The position numbers and the translations under genes were made by a program. Of a DNA stretch of 64,000 nucleotides, positions 1 to 13,000 are shown one piece after another (position 1 is the stretch's first letter; each line of letters starts with the position of its first letter). Under the pieces are notes generated by a model. That model was given only the letters and a program-made list of their open reading frames with translations. It was not told the DNA's origin and ran no database searches. Source of the stretch: Tetrapyrgos nigripes (taxonomy: Eukaryota > Basidiomycota > Agaricomycetes > Agaricales > Campanellaceae); assembly GCA_013368315.1 (NCBI GenBank), contig JAACJM010000028.1:372001-436000 (forward strand), in the 5' to 3' direction.

Positions 1-681
1 TCTTCATTGCTGTCACTGGTTTTTTAGGCTGTCAAGGGTCGCCTGCAATAGCAGCAATCCCGTGGCACGTCGCGTCGTCGTTTAGAAACCAATTAGGTTT
101 CTTTCTATTGCCCATACCTTGTACTGTTTTGTGTTGTTATACGCAACACGCAGCCGCGTATGTTATCCTCTCGTGTAATGAAACCAACCCATTGTCTACA
201 CCAAGTAGTGCACGCAGCAGCAACATGACTACTCGAGACTCGCTTCTTCCTTCGGCGTTTCTCACCAGAAGATAGGGGCCGAGATGACATCATATTACTT
301 TCGGCAAAAAGTTATACGCGTAACCCTGACCTTGACCTCCCTGGAGTTCGTCCTAGAATCCTACTCCTCCAATCAACTACAAGAGAAGAACGCGTAGAGA
401 TTGTTTGGAACCTCCTGCAACTACACTGGGCTGGACTTTCGGAGCCAGTGTCACCGTGTATCAGTCAGCTTTCGGGAACTAACGGTAAACGTGAGCTACA
501 ACTTTATTAACCCGTACAATCACCTACCACGAGTCAACACCCTTATATTGCCCCTCATCCCATCGATTTTGTTCATTCCTACCCGGTCTCCTCTCGAATT
601 TGTTTCCTTACTTCTGCTTTCTTTCCATCCAAAGTTGGCTCAAAGGTTGACGCGGCCCGTACAGCAATTATTTAGTTGAAG
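1..681. other. Left-edge intergenic and promoter region
   Basis: No reading frame here resembles a recognisable protein. Frames on both strands are short and their translations look random. The part from about 400 to 681 is pyrimidine-rich (runs of ct and tc just before the start codon at 682), as is common in basidiomycete promoters, so it most likely holds the promoter and 5' leader of the GH15 gene. The end of a gene lying to the left of the window cannot be excluded. Confidence 0.5.
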
Positions 682-3600
682 ATGCAAAATCCGACCTCAG
701 AACGAGATTACATTCCGATAGGTGATCATGCACTTATTGGAAACCTGCACACTGCTGCTTTGGTTAGCATAGATGGTTCCAGTGAGCACCATTTTATGCC
801 CTGCTCTCGGTCTGTATGGCTCATGGATGTGTCCATCATATGCAATCCTTCACTTTCCGTTCCTCCCCACTGCACATGATATATGTGTTTTCTATGCTGG
901 TGTATACGCGCCGTACGACCATATACACAACCACAGTCGAGAGCTACTGTGTACCCGATTTCGACTCTCCTTCCATCTTTGCGAGGATCCTCGATAAGGA
1001 CAAGGGAGGACATTTCTCCATCACTCCTACAGTGCCATTTAGGACGAAACAGAATTATCTTCCTAGTTCTAACGTGCGTTGTATTGCTATATGCACATTG
1101 AACAACTTTTGCTGACGACTAGCGATCAATGTTGCTATCCAGGTCCTGCAAACCAAATTTATGAACGAAAAGGGTGTCGTCAGCATCACCGGTACGTGCT
1201 GTGCTGACCTACTCTTCTCGTCGGATTCTCCTCCTCCAATGATATCATTATCGCCTACCCTGCTAAAAGTTTTCAAATTTGGCTTGCTAACGCGATTAAC
1301 ACCAAACGTCATTTTCGGCAGATTTCTTACCTCGTCAAGCGCGTCATTTCTACACCAGCACTAAACCGATGTTGCACTGGCTCATCAGACGCGTAGAAGT
1401 GAGTATCTACTCTTCTTGAGCCTGCTTTGGGGCCTAGAAACGTGTGCTAGCTGCACATATGCGCGTTTTACGATACCGCTATGCGCATAAAGTAGTCGCT
1501 GCTTCTCGGCTTTTCTCTGGTCCTGACTACAATCCGTATGATACCAATTTCTGAGTACTCTATATCACGACTGCAGGTCATCCGTGGCTCTATGCCCGTC
1601 CGAATGGAATGCGCGCCTGCGTTCAACTACGCTAGGGACAGTCATCAAACATCGATCATCCCAGACGACTCGGTCCCTCCTACGGAATACCTAGGACACG
1701 CAGCCAATGATCATATGAAGGCATTCTTCGAATCTAAAGGTCTGAACTTGGATTTGAGGTATACGATAGAGAGTGTTCTGGTCAGTATACATCGTCTTTC
1801 ATTACTCTTGACTTCTGAAAAGTCGTTTTTGTCGTTTAGGAGAACGTCGATGCTCCTAATCCCAAACTCTCGCTACTCGACCTGTCTTCCAAAGGTCATC
1901 TAGGTCCGGGAGTCTGTTCCGAAATGACGCTCACCGAAGGCCAATGTATCACTTGGGTCCTGCGTATCGCACCTGGTACAGCAATCACCCCAGACGACGT
2001 CAGGACTCCCGTCACTGGAGTCTCAACTCCAGATCCCAACCGCGAATTAGGCGATGATTACGGAAAACTTTCCAGCGGCGCGAAAGCCTCCATTCCCGGA
2101 CAAAAGATCCTAGGCAAAGTCAGACCCGGGAACGACCCTTTCCTAACTAAAGAGCTCGTCCACACGCTGTTGTTTTCTACCAATAAGTATTGGAATGATT
2201 GGATTAGGAATTCGACTTATGCGGGTAGTTGGAAGGAGGCAGTTAATAGGAGTGCTTTGGCGCTCAAGTTGTTGATTTATGAACCTACGGGAGCTGTGGT
2301 GGCTAGTCCGACATTTAGTTTGCCGGAGTATATTGGTGGAGGGAGGAATTGGTGGGTGGAAGATTGATGTCTGCCTAATGCCAATTGGCTGATTCTTGTT
2401 GGTGTACAGGGATTACCGTGCATCCTGGATTCGGGACTCATCTTTCACGTTATATGCGCTTATCCGACTTGGCTTTACGCACGAAGCTAACGGTATGGCG
2501 TCTCTTCACTTTTGTCTTTCCGAATGCTGATAGACTGTATCGCATTTCCAGCATATATGGAGTTCATCTTCGAGAGGTTGAGAGACAAAAACCCGGATGG
2601 TAGTCTGCAGATTATGTATACCATTCATGGTGTGTTTATCTTCTTCGGATGGTTTCTGAAGTTCCCTCAAATGTTGCTTTTAATCTCTAGGTGGCAAAGA
2701 TTTAGAAGAAATAGAGCTAACGCATTTAGATGGCCATAAGGGATCCAAGCCCGTTAGGATTGGAAATGGTGCCGCGGATCATTTGCAGTTGGTTCGTCTT
2801 CTTTTCCTTCTAACGTGGCTCGAGTTGTTTATCTCCTCTTGTGTGTTCTTCTAGGATATCTATGGCGAACTGTAAGCAAGCCAGCTCAGCCAACGAGCAA
2901 CGAACAGGCTAATAATTGTTGATGGTCTCCTTTAGCATGGATTGTATATATCTTGGGCAAAAGGTAACTTTCTTCGTCCATGTTGATTATGTGATTTGAT
3001 ACTGACCATTTTTATCGTTTCTGAACAGTTTGGCAAGCCTTTGGTATGTTTTTTAGTTATTCTAAAACTTCCATTTCTCTGATCAAATGCCTCTAGGCTT
3101 ACGACGATTGGTGAATCTCGCTTCTGCAACGTCTGGCGTATGTGTGCTGATCACCGTTCAACAGGATCCTTGTTAGGGAACTGTAAGTTACTCAACTCAA
3201 CCAGTGAGATACTCGTGCTAAGTCTGTTGGCTCTGCTAGTGTCGACTGTAAGTGTATTCAGACAGCTATTTCGTAAATTACTGATACTCACGTACTTTCT
3301 GAAGACGTTGTCCAGCATTTGAAGGAGCCCGATTTGTCGATCTGGTCAGTGCTAAAGCTCCCTCATTCTACCAAAGCTTCATATGACTACAGGGAGGTCC
3401 GAAACAAGAAGAGGCATTTTACTGTAAGTGCCATTGGCTCTTATGCTGCGAATGACTCATGACTGAAATCCTACGACAGTATTCCAAGGTGGGCTTTTAT
3501 GTTGCGAAGCTCTGAATGTTTTTCTTATGACGGTCAATTGTGTCTGTTCGCTGTAGATCATGCTGTGGTGAGTTCTTCTGGCTTGCTTCTCCATTTGCGG

Positions 3601-4586
3601 AACTGGACTGGATATCGATATATAGGGTCGCTATCGACCGAGGTAACGATCTTTCCGTTTCTCCTGACTAGATTCCTTTGCACTGATGTGAACGCATATA
3701 TAGGCCTACGACTCGCAGACAAACGTTCTCTTCCCTGCCCTCATCGAAACCAGTGGCTAGCTGCCAGAGATGAACTGTATGAAGAGATCATGACCAAAGC
3801 CTGGAACAAGGAACTGCAAGCTTTCGGCCAGAGTTACGAAGAGAACGACGTGATGGATTCGGCGGTTTTGATCATGCCCCTTGTTTTCTTTATCCAGGCG
3901 GTACGCCCAAGTAATTTCGGTACCAAGTATTGCGATGACTCTGATCACTTTTCTTGGACTCTACACATACAGTCAGACCCTAGGTTTATGAATACGCTCA
4001 AGAGGATCCTCAGGACGCCAGAGAGGGGTGGTTTGACTGCTAATGTAAGTCGTCGTTGATTCAGTAAATCCGTTCAGATTTACATGTCACTCCACAGAAT
4101 CTAGTCTTCCGGTATGACGTCAACAAGGCTTCTGACGGGGTAGGCGGTGAAGAAGGGACATTCTGTCTCTGCACCTTGTGGTGTGTCGAGGCCTTGACGA
4201 GGGCTGGTGTGTTTGATAAGACTCTGGTTCCTAGAGCTGTCTCCATGTTTGAGGTAACGCGATCAGGTATTGTCAGTTGGGCGAAAGGATTGAAGATAGT
4301 TTTCTCTAGGATTTCCTGATGTACCTCAATCACGTCGGACTCTGCACCGAAGAGATTTCAGACGCGGGAGAAGGGTATGTGATTTTCTCCATCCTTGCCT
4401 AGCAGGTCTTTACTGATCATGATATTAGACTGGGTAATGCAGTTCAGGGATTTACGTGGGTGTTCTTTCATTTTCTGTCACTGCCTGCTACAGTTCTGAT
4501 CGAACTAACTTTCGTCTAGGCATGTCACATTGATATCTGCTGCATACAACTTGTCGAAAACATTACAGGGAGGAGACAAAAACTAG
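682..4586 (+). CDS. Glycoside hydrolase family 15 protein (glucoamylase/trehalase-like), many introns
   Basis: GH15 enzymes are inverting exo-acting hydrolases with an (alpha/alpha)6 barrel that release glucose from alpha-glucans or trehalose. The start at 682 opens the N-terminal trehalase-like domain ([20 protein letters not shown]). Splicing out 782-936 joins it to [19 protein letters not shown], the standard continuation in this family. Further on are the barrel signature [20 protein letters not shown] (about 2412-2470), [17 protein letters not shown], and near the end [20 protein letters not shown], which includes the conserved acidic cluster. More than a dozen short introns interrupt the gene. 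The last exon ends [15 protein letters not shown] and stops at 4584-4586. There is no signal peptide, so the enzyme is probably intracellular and may act in storage-glucan or trehalose turnover (inference). Exact substrate is unknown. All domain pieces are in frame after splicing, so the gene looks intact. Confidence 0.9.
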
Positions 4587-4879
4587 AACTAGATGCGGGA
4601 GAAGAAAAGAAAGCGTACTACTATCTCTACATAATTTCAACATGTAAAAGAGAATGTACTATGAAATATCGACTAGGCTATTCTCAGTGTTTGACAGTGT
4701 TTTGGTGTGCAAGGCTGCTTGTGCTCGAGATTGCCAGAAGTAGGTCTCGTGCTTAGATGGCTTGACAACAAGCGGTGGTGAAAAGGAAGCCGACACTTGG
4801 AGGATGCGGAAGTTGCACGAGTACATTGATTTGGAACAGGATGAGTGACCGACAGAAAAGGTTTTTTTTGGCTGTCTCA
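4587..4879. other. 3' flank of GH15 gene
   Basis: A short A/T-rich stretch after the GH15 stop codon. It probably holds that gene's 3' untranslated region. No gene is seen. Confidence 0.5.
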
Positions 4880-5075
4880 CAAGGACGGCATACAGTAAGA
4901 ACATGATGCTCGCCAGACTGACTCGGATGTCGTGCTGAAGAATCTTCGGATAATCTACGAGCCACTTGTGAAGTTGAAGGATATCGAAGAAGACCTGAGC
5001 ATAGTCTCTGAGTTACGTGAGGTTGGTGATGGGATTGAGATTTTGCGGTAGGAGAAGTCGCAGATTGTGCCTTTC
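4880..5075 (-). pseudogene. FunK1-type kinase fragment (broken)
   Basis: Read on the minus strand, this stretch matches the catalytic-loop region of the full FunK1-type gene at 5855-8380. AQVFFDILQLHKWLVDYPKI here corresponds to AQVFYDILQIHRWLVDHPKI there. It is followed by LQHDI, matching FQRDI. A stop codon lies inside the matching stretch, just before the AQVFF segment, and no comparable kinase sequence extends far on either side. It is therefore a remnant, probably of a tandem copy of the neighbour. No start, introns or full kinase motifs can be assigned. Confidence 0.7.
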
Positions 5076-5854
5076 ATGGCCTGACACTGAGCCTCGTTCC
5101 GTGTTGTTGTGCGATGGTCTACCTCCCAATTGCATGCATGCATCCTCTTTACCTCGCTTTCAACCTCGTCTCCTGCCTTCCCAACCAAAAACCTCTGTCC
5201 CCGGATCACAATCCCCTAGGATGCGTTTCGTTCCACGGCCTATTATCCCATGGGACTGGATAGTGGTCCGCCTTGTACTTCATGCACTCGTTTCGTCAAA
5301 GTGCAATGTAAATCTGTGTGTAAATGCTTGCCACCAGACCCATAGTCAATCCATAGTTAGCCATGGCTGAATTTGAGATAAGTTTCGATTCGTTATAGGC
5401 ATGCAGATCGCGTTCAGCATTCCTTGAACGAGGCTCGCTGGAGATTCGGAGGAAAAAATTCGGCATGAAGAGTTTTTGAAACGGAGAAACGGATGCTGGA
5501 GACGAGATACGCTGCACATGGAAGAGGAGGAGATCAACGTTGTGGTCAAACAAAAAGCGAACAATGGTCACGCTTTGACAATGACCGACTCAAATTCCTG
5601 CAACCGGTACCTTACGAAGGGAAATTAGAACGTAGTTGGATTCCATTGCGTAGATGTACATAGAAGCATGTTTAATATGTGACGTACAAAAGAAAACTGC
5701 TAATAAAAATTCTACATGATAAACTTTGCCTGTCCAAACACCTCTTTCCTCAGCGCCTTGTTCACCTGAGCGCCTCCGTCCTTGACTCTTTGTTCACCTG
5801 TATCCTCAACCATTTGAACTCCTCCACCCTCTAATCATATCCATGCTCAACAGT
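5076..5854. other. Non-coding stretch between kinase fragment and kinase gene
   Basis: About 780 bases without a convincing gene. It may contain further decayed pieces of the kinase fragment, but no extended similarity to the neighbouring kinase gene could be read on the minus strand. The right end is probably the 3' untranslated region of the minus-strand kinase gene. Confidence 0.4.
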
Positions 5855-8380
5855 TTAACTGTCTCCCTTCTCCAACTCGAAATCCCTGTAGACCAGGGCA
5901 CGATGATGTTCCTTGTAGTACCGTGTTAGCAAAGGTGTTCCTTTGAAACAGGACAACAGCTTTTCAAATGCCTCGTAGGTGACCATATCACCCAGCGAGT
6001 GCTCGTCAAAGGCCTCGCCAAAAGTGAGATTACCATCAGGTAAACCCGGATTATTCTTGAAGAGTTGCCGCTGAATTAGTAGGTGTTCGTCGAGTCTGGT
6101 TTGAAAAGCTGCAACAGCTTAATATCCTTTCCGAATGGGGATCTGAAGCAAGTAGACAGTTGTACGGAAATCCGAGAAGCAAGGCTGAAAAGGAGCAGGT
6201 TCCCGGTATAGGGCAGCGTGTTTGGCCATTCCGGCGTGTTCGTTGCTGGAAACAAACCAGGACAAGTAATGTTCGACATTCTTCACTCGGCGGAGACATA
6301 ACCCGTCCTCGTCCTTCTCGTAGTGAGTGAAAAAGGTCACCATGACATAGTAGATACTCTCAAGGTCATGGTGATAAAGGTGCCCTTGCCGATGGACCTG
6401 TCCTTCTTTCCCTTTTCGCAATTGCGGGTTCAATAGTTCGTGGCTCATATAAGGACGTGTTCCTGTTCTAAGGAAAGAGGAATGGTCGGTCTCTAAGGGA
6501 AGCCAGGAAGCCAAATCAAGATCGTTCAGCACCCCATAGACCTTGCCATCCGACTGATCGCGATGGAACATGATATTGGCCAGGTGGATATCGCGCTGGA
6601 AGATTTTGGGATGATCGACGAGCCACCTATGAATCTGGAGGATGTCGTAGAAAACCTGAGCAATCTCCTTGGAATCTGTGAGGAAGTTAGTAATGGGTTG
6701 GAGGGGACGGAGCACCAGGATTCGAAGAGCACGCTTTTCGTAGGATTTCTCTCCTAATTCATCGTGTAGAAGCTTGGCGAAGCGATCTGCTGGAGTGTCC
6801 TTTCGGATTTTGTACTGTTCTGCCCACAAGATTCCGGGAAGATGATCCAGAGCCCATGCATGGTCACCGGTAGCAACCTCTTTGACTCGCTTCATAAACT
6901 CGTCCTCCCGTGTTCTGTTCTCGCCTGAGAAGCTGATCTTGACAACAACTTGATCCCCAACCCAGTTTCCTTTTTTGCGCTTGGCATTGAGGACGAGCGT
7001 TCCCTGGCCTAGAAGTCTATGGAAGCGATGGATAATGTCTTGGAGTTCCAACTCGGTGTCGTCGTCAAGAGATAGCGTGCAACTGTGGAAAACATCACGA
7101 GCAGAGCTCACTGTTGTCCTCGTTACCATTGCAAGGCGGGTCAATTCGAGGGATAAAGGGTGAAAGGGGTATATTAGGAGACTGAAGTTTCATGCAAGGC
7201 AGCAAGCAAGAGGTCGAGATTGTCGGACTCAACGAAATCTACTGGCTGCGAGAGAACGATCGCGGAGCGATCGAAGTATGAAAGCTGTAAGGCCGTGGTG
7301 TCGAAATGGGACCCGACAGTGTAATATCTGATGAAACTGCTGGACAACATTTCGAGTGCGTGGCTGGCGCCCTGGAGCAGTAGATCCTTCGCAGAGCGAG
7401 TATGGGTTGGAGGAGGCTTGGTCACAGGAGCGGGAACTGCTCTATCGTCGGTCCTCACTCTTTTGAAAGGTTTGCTCTCGGTACCTTGGGAAGTGGAAGC
7501 AGATTGAAGGGAAAGAAGGTTCCGTGCAATGGACGCATTGCTCGTATCATCCTCTGTGATGCGCCGATAACTTGGATCAGTAAACGAATAAAGAATGATT
7601 AAAACAAGATCGTATGCACCTTCCACTTCGTCAAGTTTCCGCTTGTTGGTCCTCAACCACGTTCGCTGGGGCCGGACATTTTTTCCCTGGAAAATTCCGG
7701 TTCTCAATCATCATGAATGAGAAGAAAGATCCTCACTTACCATTAAAGCCGACAGCTATCCCACCCTTACGGTCCAATGCTCGACCACAGAGAAATTTAG
7801 CCTCCACATAATAAAGCAACATTGGCCAGTATACTTGCATTTGACCGAAACTAGGCTTTTCGTCGAGCTGGCGATGGAGGAGCGCCACGTTATCTGGTTT
7901 CCTGTCCGCGAAAGATCCTAAGATTCTAGTAAGATTATCTTGTCGTGGGCATTGTAAAAGACGAACGGTGAGTCACCATCGTTCATAATGTCCAGGGCAA
8001 TGTTTAGAACCTCCACTAGGGGCTCATAAACAATTTTCACTCCACCTCCCGCTTTGTTCGCAGCCTTGTTCTCCTCCTTGCCTCGGCCTTATCCGTGTTT
8101 GCGTTCTTCTGAGCAACGACCTCATCTTCTTTAGTCTTCTTCGCAATGTCACAGAATTCCGACTTGACCTTGTGTATCCCACCGTCCTCCTTTTTGAAGC
8201 TCTGAGAAATTTCAGCGGGGGAATGCGAATTCGAGTCTTGAGGTCTTGTTCAAGGTAGGAGTAGAAGTGTGCTCTCGTGGTCTGATGCGCCAAGTTTGAA
8301 GCTGAGGAATCAGAGGTGTAACCGTCGATAGTCCAGCCTGCTTCTGACAATGAGAGCAGACTAGCGTTGCCGCTATCCAT
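5855..8380 (-). CDS. FunK1-type fungal protein kinase, gene structure partly uncertain
   Basis: FunK1 kinases are a large family of mushroom protein kinases of unknown substrate. Reading on the minus strand, the pre-kinase region (YEPLVEVLNIALDIMNDG, then FADRKPDNVALLHRQLDE) is joined by a 59-base intron near 7930-7990. Further introns fall near 7690-7740 and 7573-7622. The kinase part carries the RILVLRPLQPITNF segment, a catalytic loop FQRDIHLANIMF (the Asp of HRD kept, His replaced by Gln) and LNDLDLA in place of DFG. The family commonly has such changes. RTGTRPYMSHELL is the activation-segment end. A 57-base intron at 6109-6165 leads to the last exon, ending LEKGDS at 5855. Two reading-frame changes have no good intron: near 7176 and in the Lys-rich linker near 8075. 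The first exon is also unclear. Function as a kinase is likely by family; whether this copy is functional is open. Confidence 0.72.
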
Positions 8381-10426
8381 GAATGACCCGAGGTCGGTGA
8401 AGAAAGGGAGAAATTGAAGTTGTCGTTATCCCTGAGCAAGGGGTGTCCGGGAATGCGAACCGGCACACTCCGGAGGTCGGTCGGTCGAGTGGTCGAGGCC
8501 ACTAAAAAATTTTGGTGACTCAAAAATTTTCAAGGCTTTGAGGAGGAAATATGGGCAATTTTGAGTATTCTCAATGTTATAGTGATTTCTTTTGGACTTA
8601 TGTCTAGTTTCCGAATACATCTCATTTAAGTACACATATCCGGTCACTTATCCGCTTGACAGATATTTTGGTATTTTTGGCGTGCAGGGACAACCACAAC
8701 GTCATGCCAATGTGTCGACCCGCTTTCACTACCACCATACCTAATTATCAGCTTTTCGATAGGGCGTAGTCAAGGAACGAGGGAAGTATTAGGCCAACAC
8801 GGGGAAACAGCGACGCCCCTGAATTTCCCTGGCATTGTGATCAAAACCTCGACCCCTATTCAGGCGTAACCGCACTGCGCCCTCATAGGTCTTTGCTGGG
8901 TCAGGTAAAAATCCACGCTGCGTGAGGTGTGTTGAATTTTACGTTCGGTGTATGCGAGTGAAAAGACTTTGGAGCAACAAGAAGTAAAATTCAGATAGGC
9001 AGGGAACCCGTTGCAAGCGCACGAGGTTCCCAATTCATACATAACAGTATATATCTAGCTAAATAGGGGTTTTCGCAGTCAATCGTATTTACAATTAATA
9101 TATCGAACTCGTTAACGGAGGCGTCGATGCATTTCCGAGCTTCCGAGCTCATCAGCGGAAACCCAAAATCCAACAAGGTGTGGCCCCACCGCACCAACAT
9201 TGTGCAAGATCTTGCAAGTCAGAGAAAACACAGATAAAATGCAATCAAGCAAGAAACAAGGGAGAGGAGGTGGGTAGCGCAAATATTGAATGGGAAAAGA
9301 CTGAGAGAATGTAAGAAGACGAGTGGTGGAAGGGAAGAAAGGGTAGGCACTCGTCTTCGGAGCTGATGCTGTGGCGTGTAGCGCGCGGATCAAAATGGAG
9401 CGGATAAAACGTGAAGGGGGGAAATAAGAAACAATATAACAGAGACGTAGGCAGACGACATATGGGCGTGAAGCAAAAGAGAAAGGAGGAGTGCAGAAGA
9501 ATAGACTACTAAAACCACGTACTGCGATAATTAGACTGTTGTAAAAATCAAAGACTTTAAAAAACGATTAAACCGAGCTTCCGTTGGAGTAGGGGAGTAA
9601 GGATAGGAGTCCTTTGTTTGTACATGTTTGTCATGAGCATCTAACTATATACCACATGTAGTAGATAGAGACAGATAGAACCGAACGGCGACGTGACCGA
9701 GCATTGGTATCCTCTAGGCCGTCTCCACCGTGCCATCCCTAACTTGCGGCAGCAACAACGACGGCACAACTACAGCGAGTACGCTTTTTTCAACCCCTCT
9801 CTCCATCTATAACAGCACCCTTATTCGCAGCAAGGGGCCTCGTAATTTGCCCTGCGAAGCAGTGGCCCCTTACCCCAGTCAAGAGGCGGTGGTAGTGAGT
9901 CGTGACTCGACTGCAATCTGACGTGTGGCTGCTTAGTCATGTGACCACCTTCCATATATGGCAGGAGCGCTCGGTCGGTCGAGCCTCAGAGACCGTTAAA
10001 AAATTTTTAGGCATCGTGTAATAAAATAAAATTTCTGACCCCCCTTGTCCCTGAGGGATGGGGACGTGCCAGAGGGTTATGAAGCTAGGAGGTGGGGGTG
10101 TGACTCGTTCATATATGATCAAAAGGAACTGTTCGAGCGCAGACTTACAATGGCATAACTGGCGGTTCAAATTATACCGCGTCACGTCACGTTAGGGGTG
10201 GTCCCAAAATGGCCCCTGTTGACTGAGGCCCATTGACTCATGGCTTTTGTGAGAGTCTTGGTGTCCTTTTTGGCCTATTGGAGAACAACAGCGATTTGAA
10301 GCCCTTTGCCTTCGAAATTAGCGCCTTAAAGCACGAGTCACCTCAGCCAACTAGGAGCTCAAACGTTAGCGCCACACTTTTCGATTTGGCAAGATTACCT
10401 AATCTAGAATCTCAACCACCCTGCAT
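8381..10426. other. 2 kb region without a recognised gene
   Basis: Short open frames on both strands show no recognisable domains. Two direct copies of a motif (GGTCGGTCGAG followed 15-20 bases later by AAAAAATTTT) lie at about 8481-8515 and 9969-10008. From about 9240 to 9500 the plus strand is purine-rich (gagagaaagg-type). The right 250 bases presumably include the promoter of the BAH-PHD gene. A non-coding RNA gene or an old mobile-element remnant could be hidden here, but nothing firm is visible. Confidence 0.4.
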
Positions 10427-12899
10427 ATGGCTCGACGGAAATCTAAATCCAAGCGTGAAGAGAATACCCCAGCGGGCGGTACTCCTTCTGATTCAGAATG
10501 GTTGACTATGCAACCCTGCGACAAGATTGCCGTGTGCACCGAGGATTCTGTCGAATACCCTTTCTGTGTAGGGGACACAGTCTCTCTCCTGTCCCCAGAT
10601 GGAAAGCGGGATGAGTGGTATGCGAAAATTGAGGATATCAGACAGAGAGAAGGAGAGGATAATGATGTTTGGGTGAAAGTACGGTGGTACTATTCGCCCG
10701 AAGAAGTGGACAATGCGATTAATGGAGTGGAGGGAAAGAGTAACAGGAAGTCTTTAGGGGAGGAAACCGATATGGTCTTCGACCCGGAGTTCTGCAGTCC
10801 AACCGAAAGGATCTTGTCCGACCATTGCGATATAATTCACTCCCTATCCTTGGAAGACGTCGTCAAAATCACGTTCTTCGACGAGTCTAACTTGCTGGAG
10901 CAAAAGGACATCACTCATGGCGAACTGTTCTGTCGCTACACCCTCTCAATCCATCCCTTCGACAATCCTCCTAAACTCTCTGCACCCGTTTCACCGTGTC
11001 TATGCTCGCGCGGATACAACCTTTCTCAAAGCGACCCAGCTCAGGCGATGCGTGTGTGCGCAGAGTGCAAGAGGCCGTGGCATCACACATGTCTGGTTAG
11101 CGGAGGGTTCTCAGAGGATGTTGGACTGGAAAAGATTTTGCATGGAATACTCGGACAGCAAGATGCTGAGCAGGAGAGTAGAGTTGATCGCAGTCCCCAG
11201 AAGAAACGCAGACTAGATGCAGCGTCGCGTCAAAGTCCCTATTCATCACGACGTTTCCTAACCTTACTCGAACGAACGCCTCCTTCTCTCCTTCTCCTTG
11301 CTGCACAACCCCTCATCAGAGGATCATGTAGGAGTATACCCCTTCCAATACCACTTCCAGCTCCCTCTTTTGCCGATTCTTCGCATTTGCCGTCCTCTCC
11401 TTCTAAACGCTCTGCTAAACATGCCAAGAAGACCTCGACGAACAATAACATTGACCTGCCTATTACATCCAAATACACTACCCCTAAATCCCTGCCGATA
11501 ACGGGCAATGTGCGTGCAGTCACCAGAGCGAGGAGAAAGTTGCGTTCGCTGGCCCTGGTGCTTGGGCGTGAGGTTACCGACTACGAAACCGACGAAGAGG
11601 ACGAAGAGGATGAAGAGGACGCGCAGACGCAGACTCCAGCGCGACTAGGCAAGCGAAAGTTGTCTCGCATTGAAGTCTCCAAACCATCAGCGAAGTCGAC
11701 ATCGACGTCCAAGAGCAAGGGAAAGAACAAGAACAACGCTCCCAAAGATCGAGGTCGTACTCAGACGAAAGGCAAAGGAAAGGGCAGAGGTAGATCGTCC
11801 CGAACATCTCTCTCCAAAGCTAGGTCTATCTCAGACGTCGATACCGACGACACAGGCGCAGGGGATCTTTCTCGAGAGGAGGAATATCAAGTTCTCCAAG
11901 CGCTAGAACCTTCAGACGAGTCCAGTCCCGGTTCCCCATCTGGTTCGTTAGCACCTCTTCCACCTCCTTACACTCCACCACCTTCATCACCCGAACTTGG
12001 ACCTGTCTCACTACCTTCACCAGCTACCCGGTCTAAGCGTACAGCCGCGTCTTCGTCTTTGCCGAAAAAATCAAAGGCAGCTGGGCTTCAAGGACGAGCT
12101 CAGACGGAATCTGACGCAAATTGGTTGGGAGAGTGGGAGCCAGAGCCGGGATGGGAAGGATTTATTGTCACTCCCATTCGCTTGCCTGCTTCTTTTTTCG
12201 CTTGACGGTGTATCTGGCTCTGCTCAGCCAAAGGAGGAAGAACCAGAGAAGACGGAGGAAGGGTCACCAACTCGAAGGGTTACGAGGAGATCTAGGATGA
12301 AACATGTCGACTCTACTGTTGATGTTTCTGAGAGCAAGGATGGAGGGACTACCATCACTGTGCCTCTTATTCCCAGCCCAACACGACTCACTCGGTCAGC
12401 TGCAGCTTCTGAAGCAAAGGTCCTCAGGTCGAAGTCTATCTCTCGGTCACACTTTGAAAACCATGTCGCACTTCCCATCATCGATGGTAAAGGCAAGAGA
12501 GGGAAAAATGCCGCTGTTACCAAAGATGGAGATAAAGTTGTACCTGCGAGGATGGATTCAGAGACGGATTTAGCGACAGATGGAGACGACAAGGCGAACA
12601 GTCCGGAGAAGAGAGGAAGAGGGCGTCTAAGGAATTCCTCGAAGAAACAAACGAAGGTGGAAGTGAACGGGATCGCGAGTGGAGAGGAGTCCGGTATTCT
12701 GGGTAATGGAAAGGTTCAGTCGCAGTATCTCATATACCCTCCTGCGGCCCCGTCTTCCATCTTTTCACCGGGACTCAAGACTCTCTCAAGTCGCTCTAAG
12801 AAGGCTGGTGAGGAAGACTCGGAGGCGGATTTGCAGGAAAGAAAGGTTCTGGAGATGTTTCAGATGTCCAGGGTGTGGAACGTTGATTTAAAGAAATGA
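10427..12899 (+). CDS. BAH and PHD-finger chromatin protein
   Basis: A nuclear protein of about 800 residues in two exons. Exon 1 runs from 10427 and a 61-base intron (12167-12227, GTCACT...CTCAG, with a CTTGAC branch-like site) joins it in phase 0 to the last exon, stop at 12897. Residues about 38-182 look like a BAH domain (VGDTVSLLSPDG, WVKVRWYYSPEEV, the beta-strand core of the fold). At about 191-222 follows a zinc-binding PHD-like motif, CLC...CAEC...WHHTC. BAH-PHD proteins bind modified histones and are linked to silencing complexes in other fungi. The remaining three quarters are low complexity: an acidic run of Glu/Asp near residue 385-400, Lys/Arg/Ser-rich blocks, and Ser/Pro-rich stretches, which suggests a long disordered tail. 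No catalytic domain is seen. It is a probable histone reader; the complex it serves is unknown. Confidence 0.8.
12167..12227 (+). other. Intron of the BAH-PHD gene
   Basis: Without removal of these 61 bases the first exon would end at a TGA inside the intron (12203-12205). Removing them restores one frame through to 12899. Confidence 0.75.
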
Positions 12900-13000
12900 G
12901 TATGTACATAGTCAAATCCAAACTTGTAGTGTATTATTAATTGGTCGAGAGTTTCACTTGTTCCACATAAAACTCGTCTAAAAACTCCATATCAATAAAT

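Noticed and set aside
7930..7990. Apparent frameshift in the FunK1-type kinase
   Set aside because: A 59-base intron with GTGACT and CTTAG ends restores the frame in the expected phase, so no lesion is needed here.
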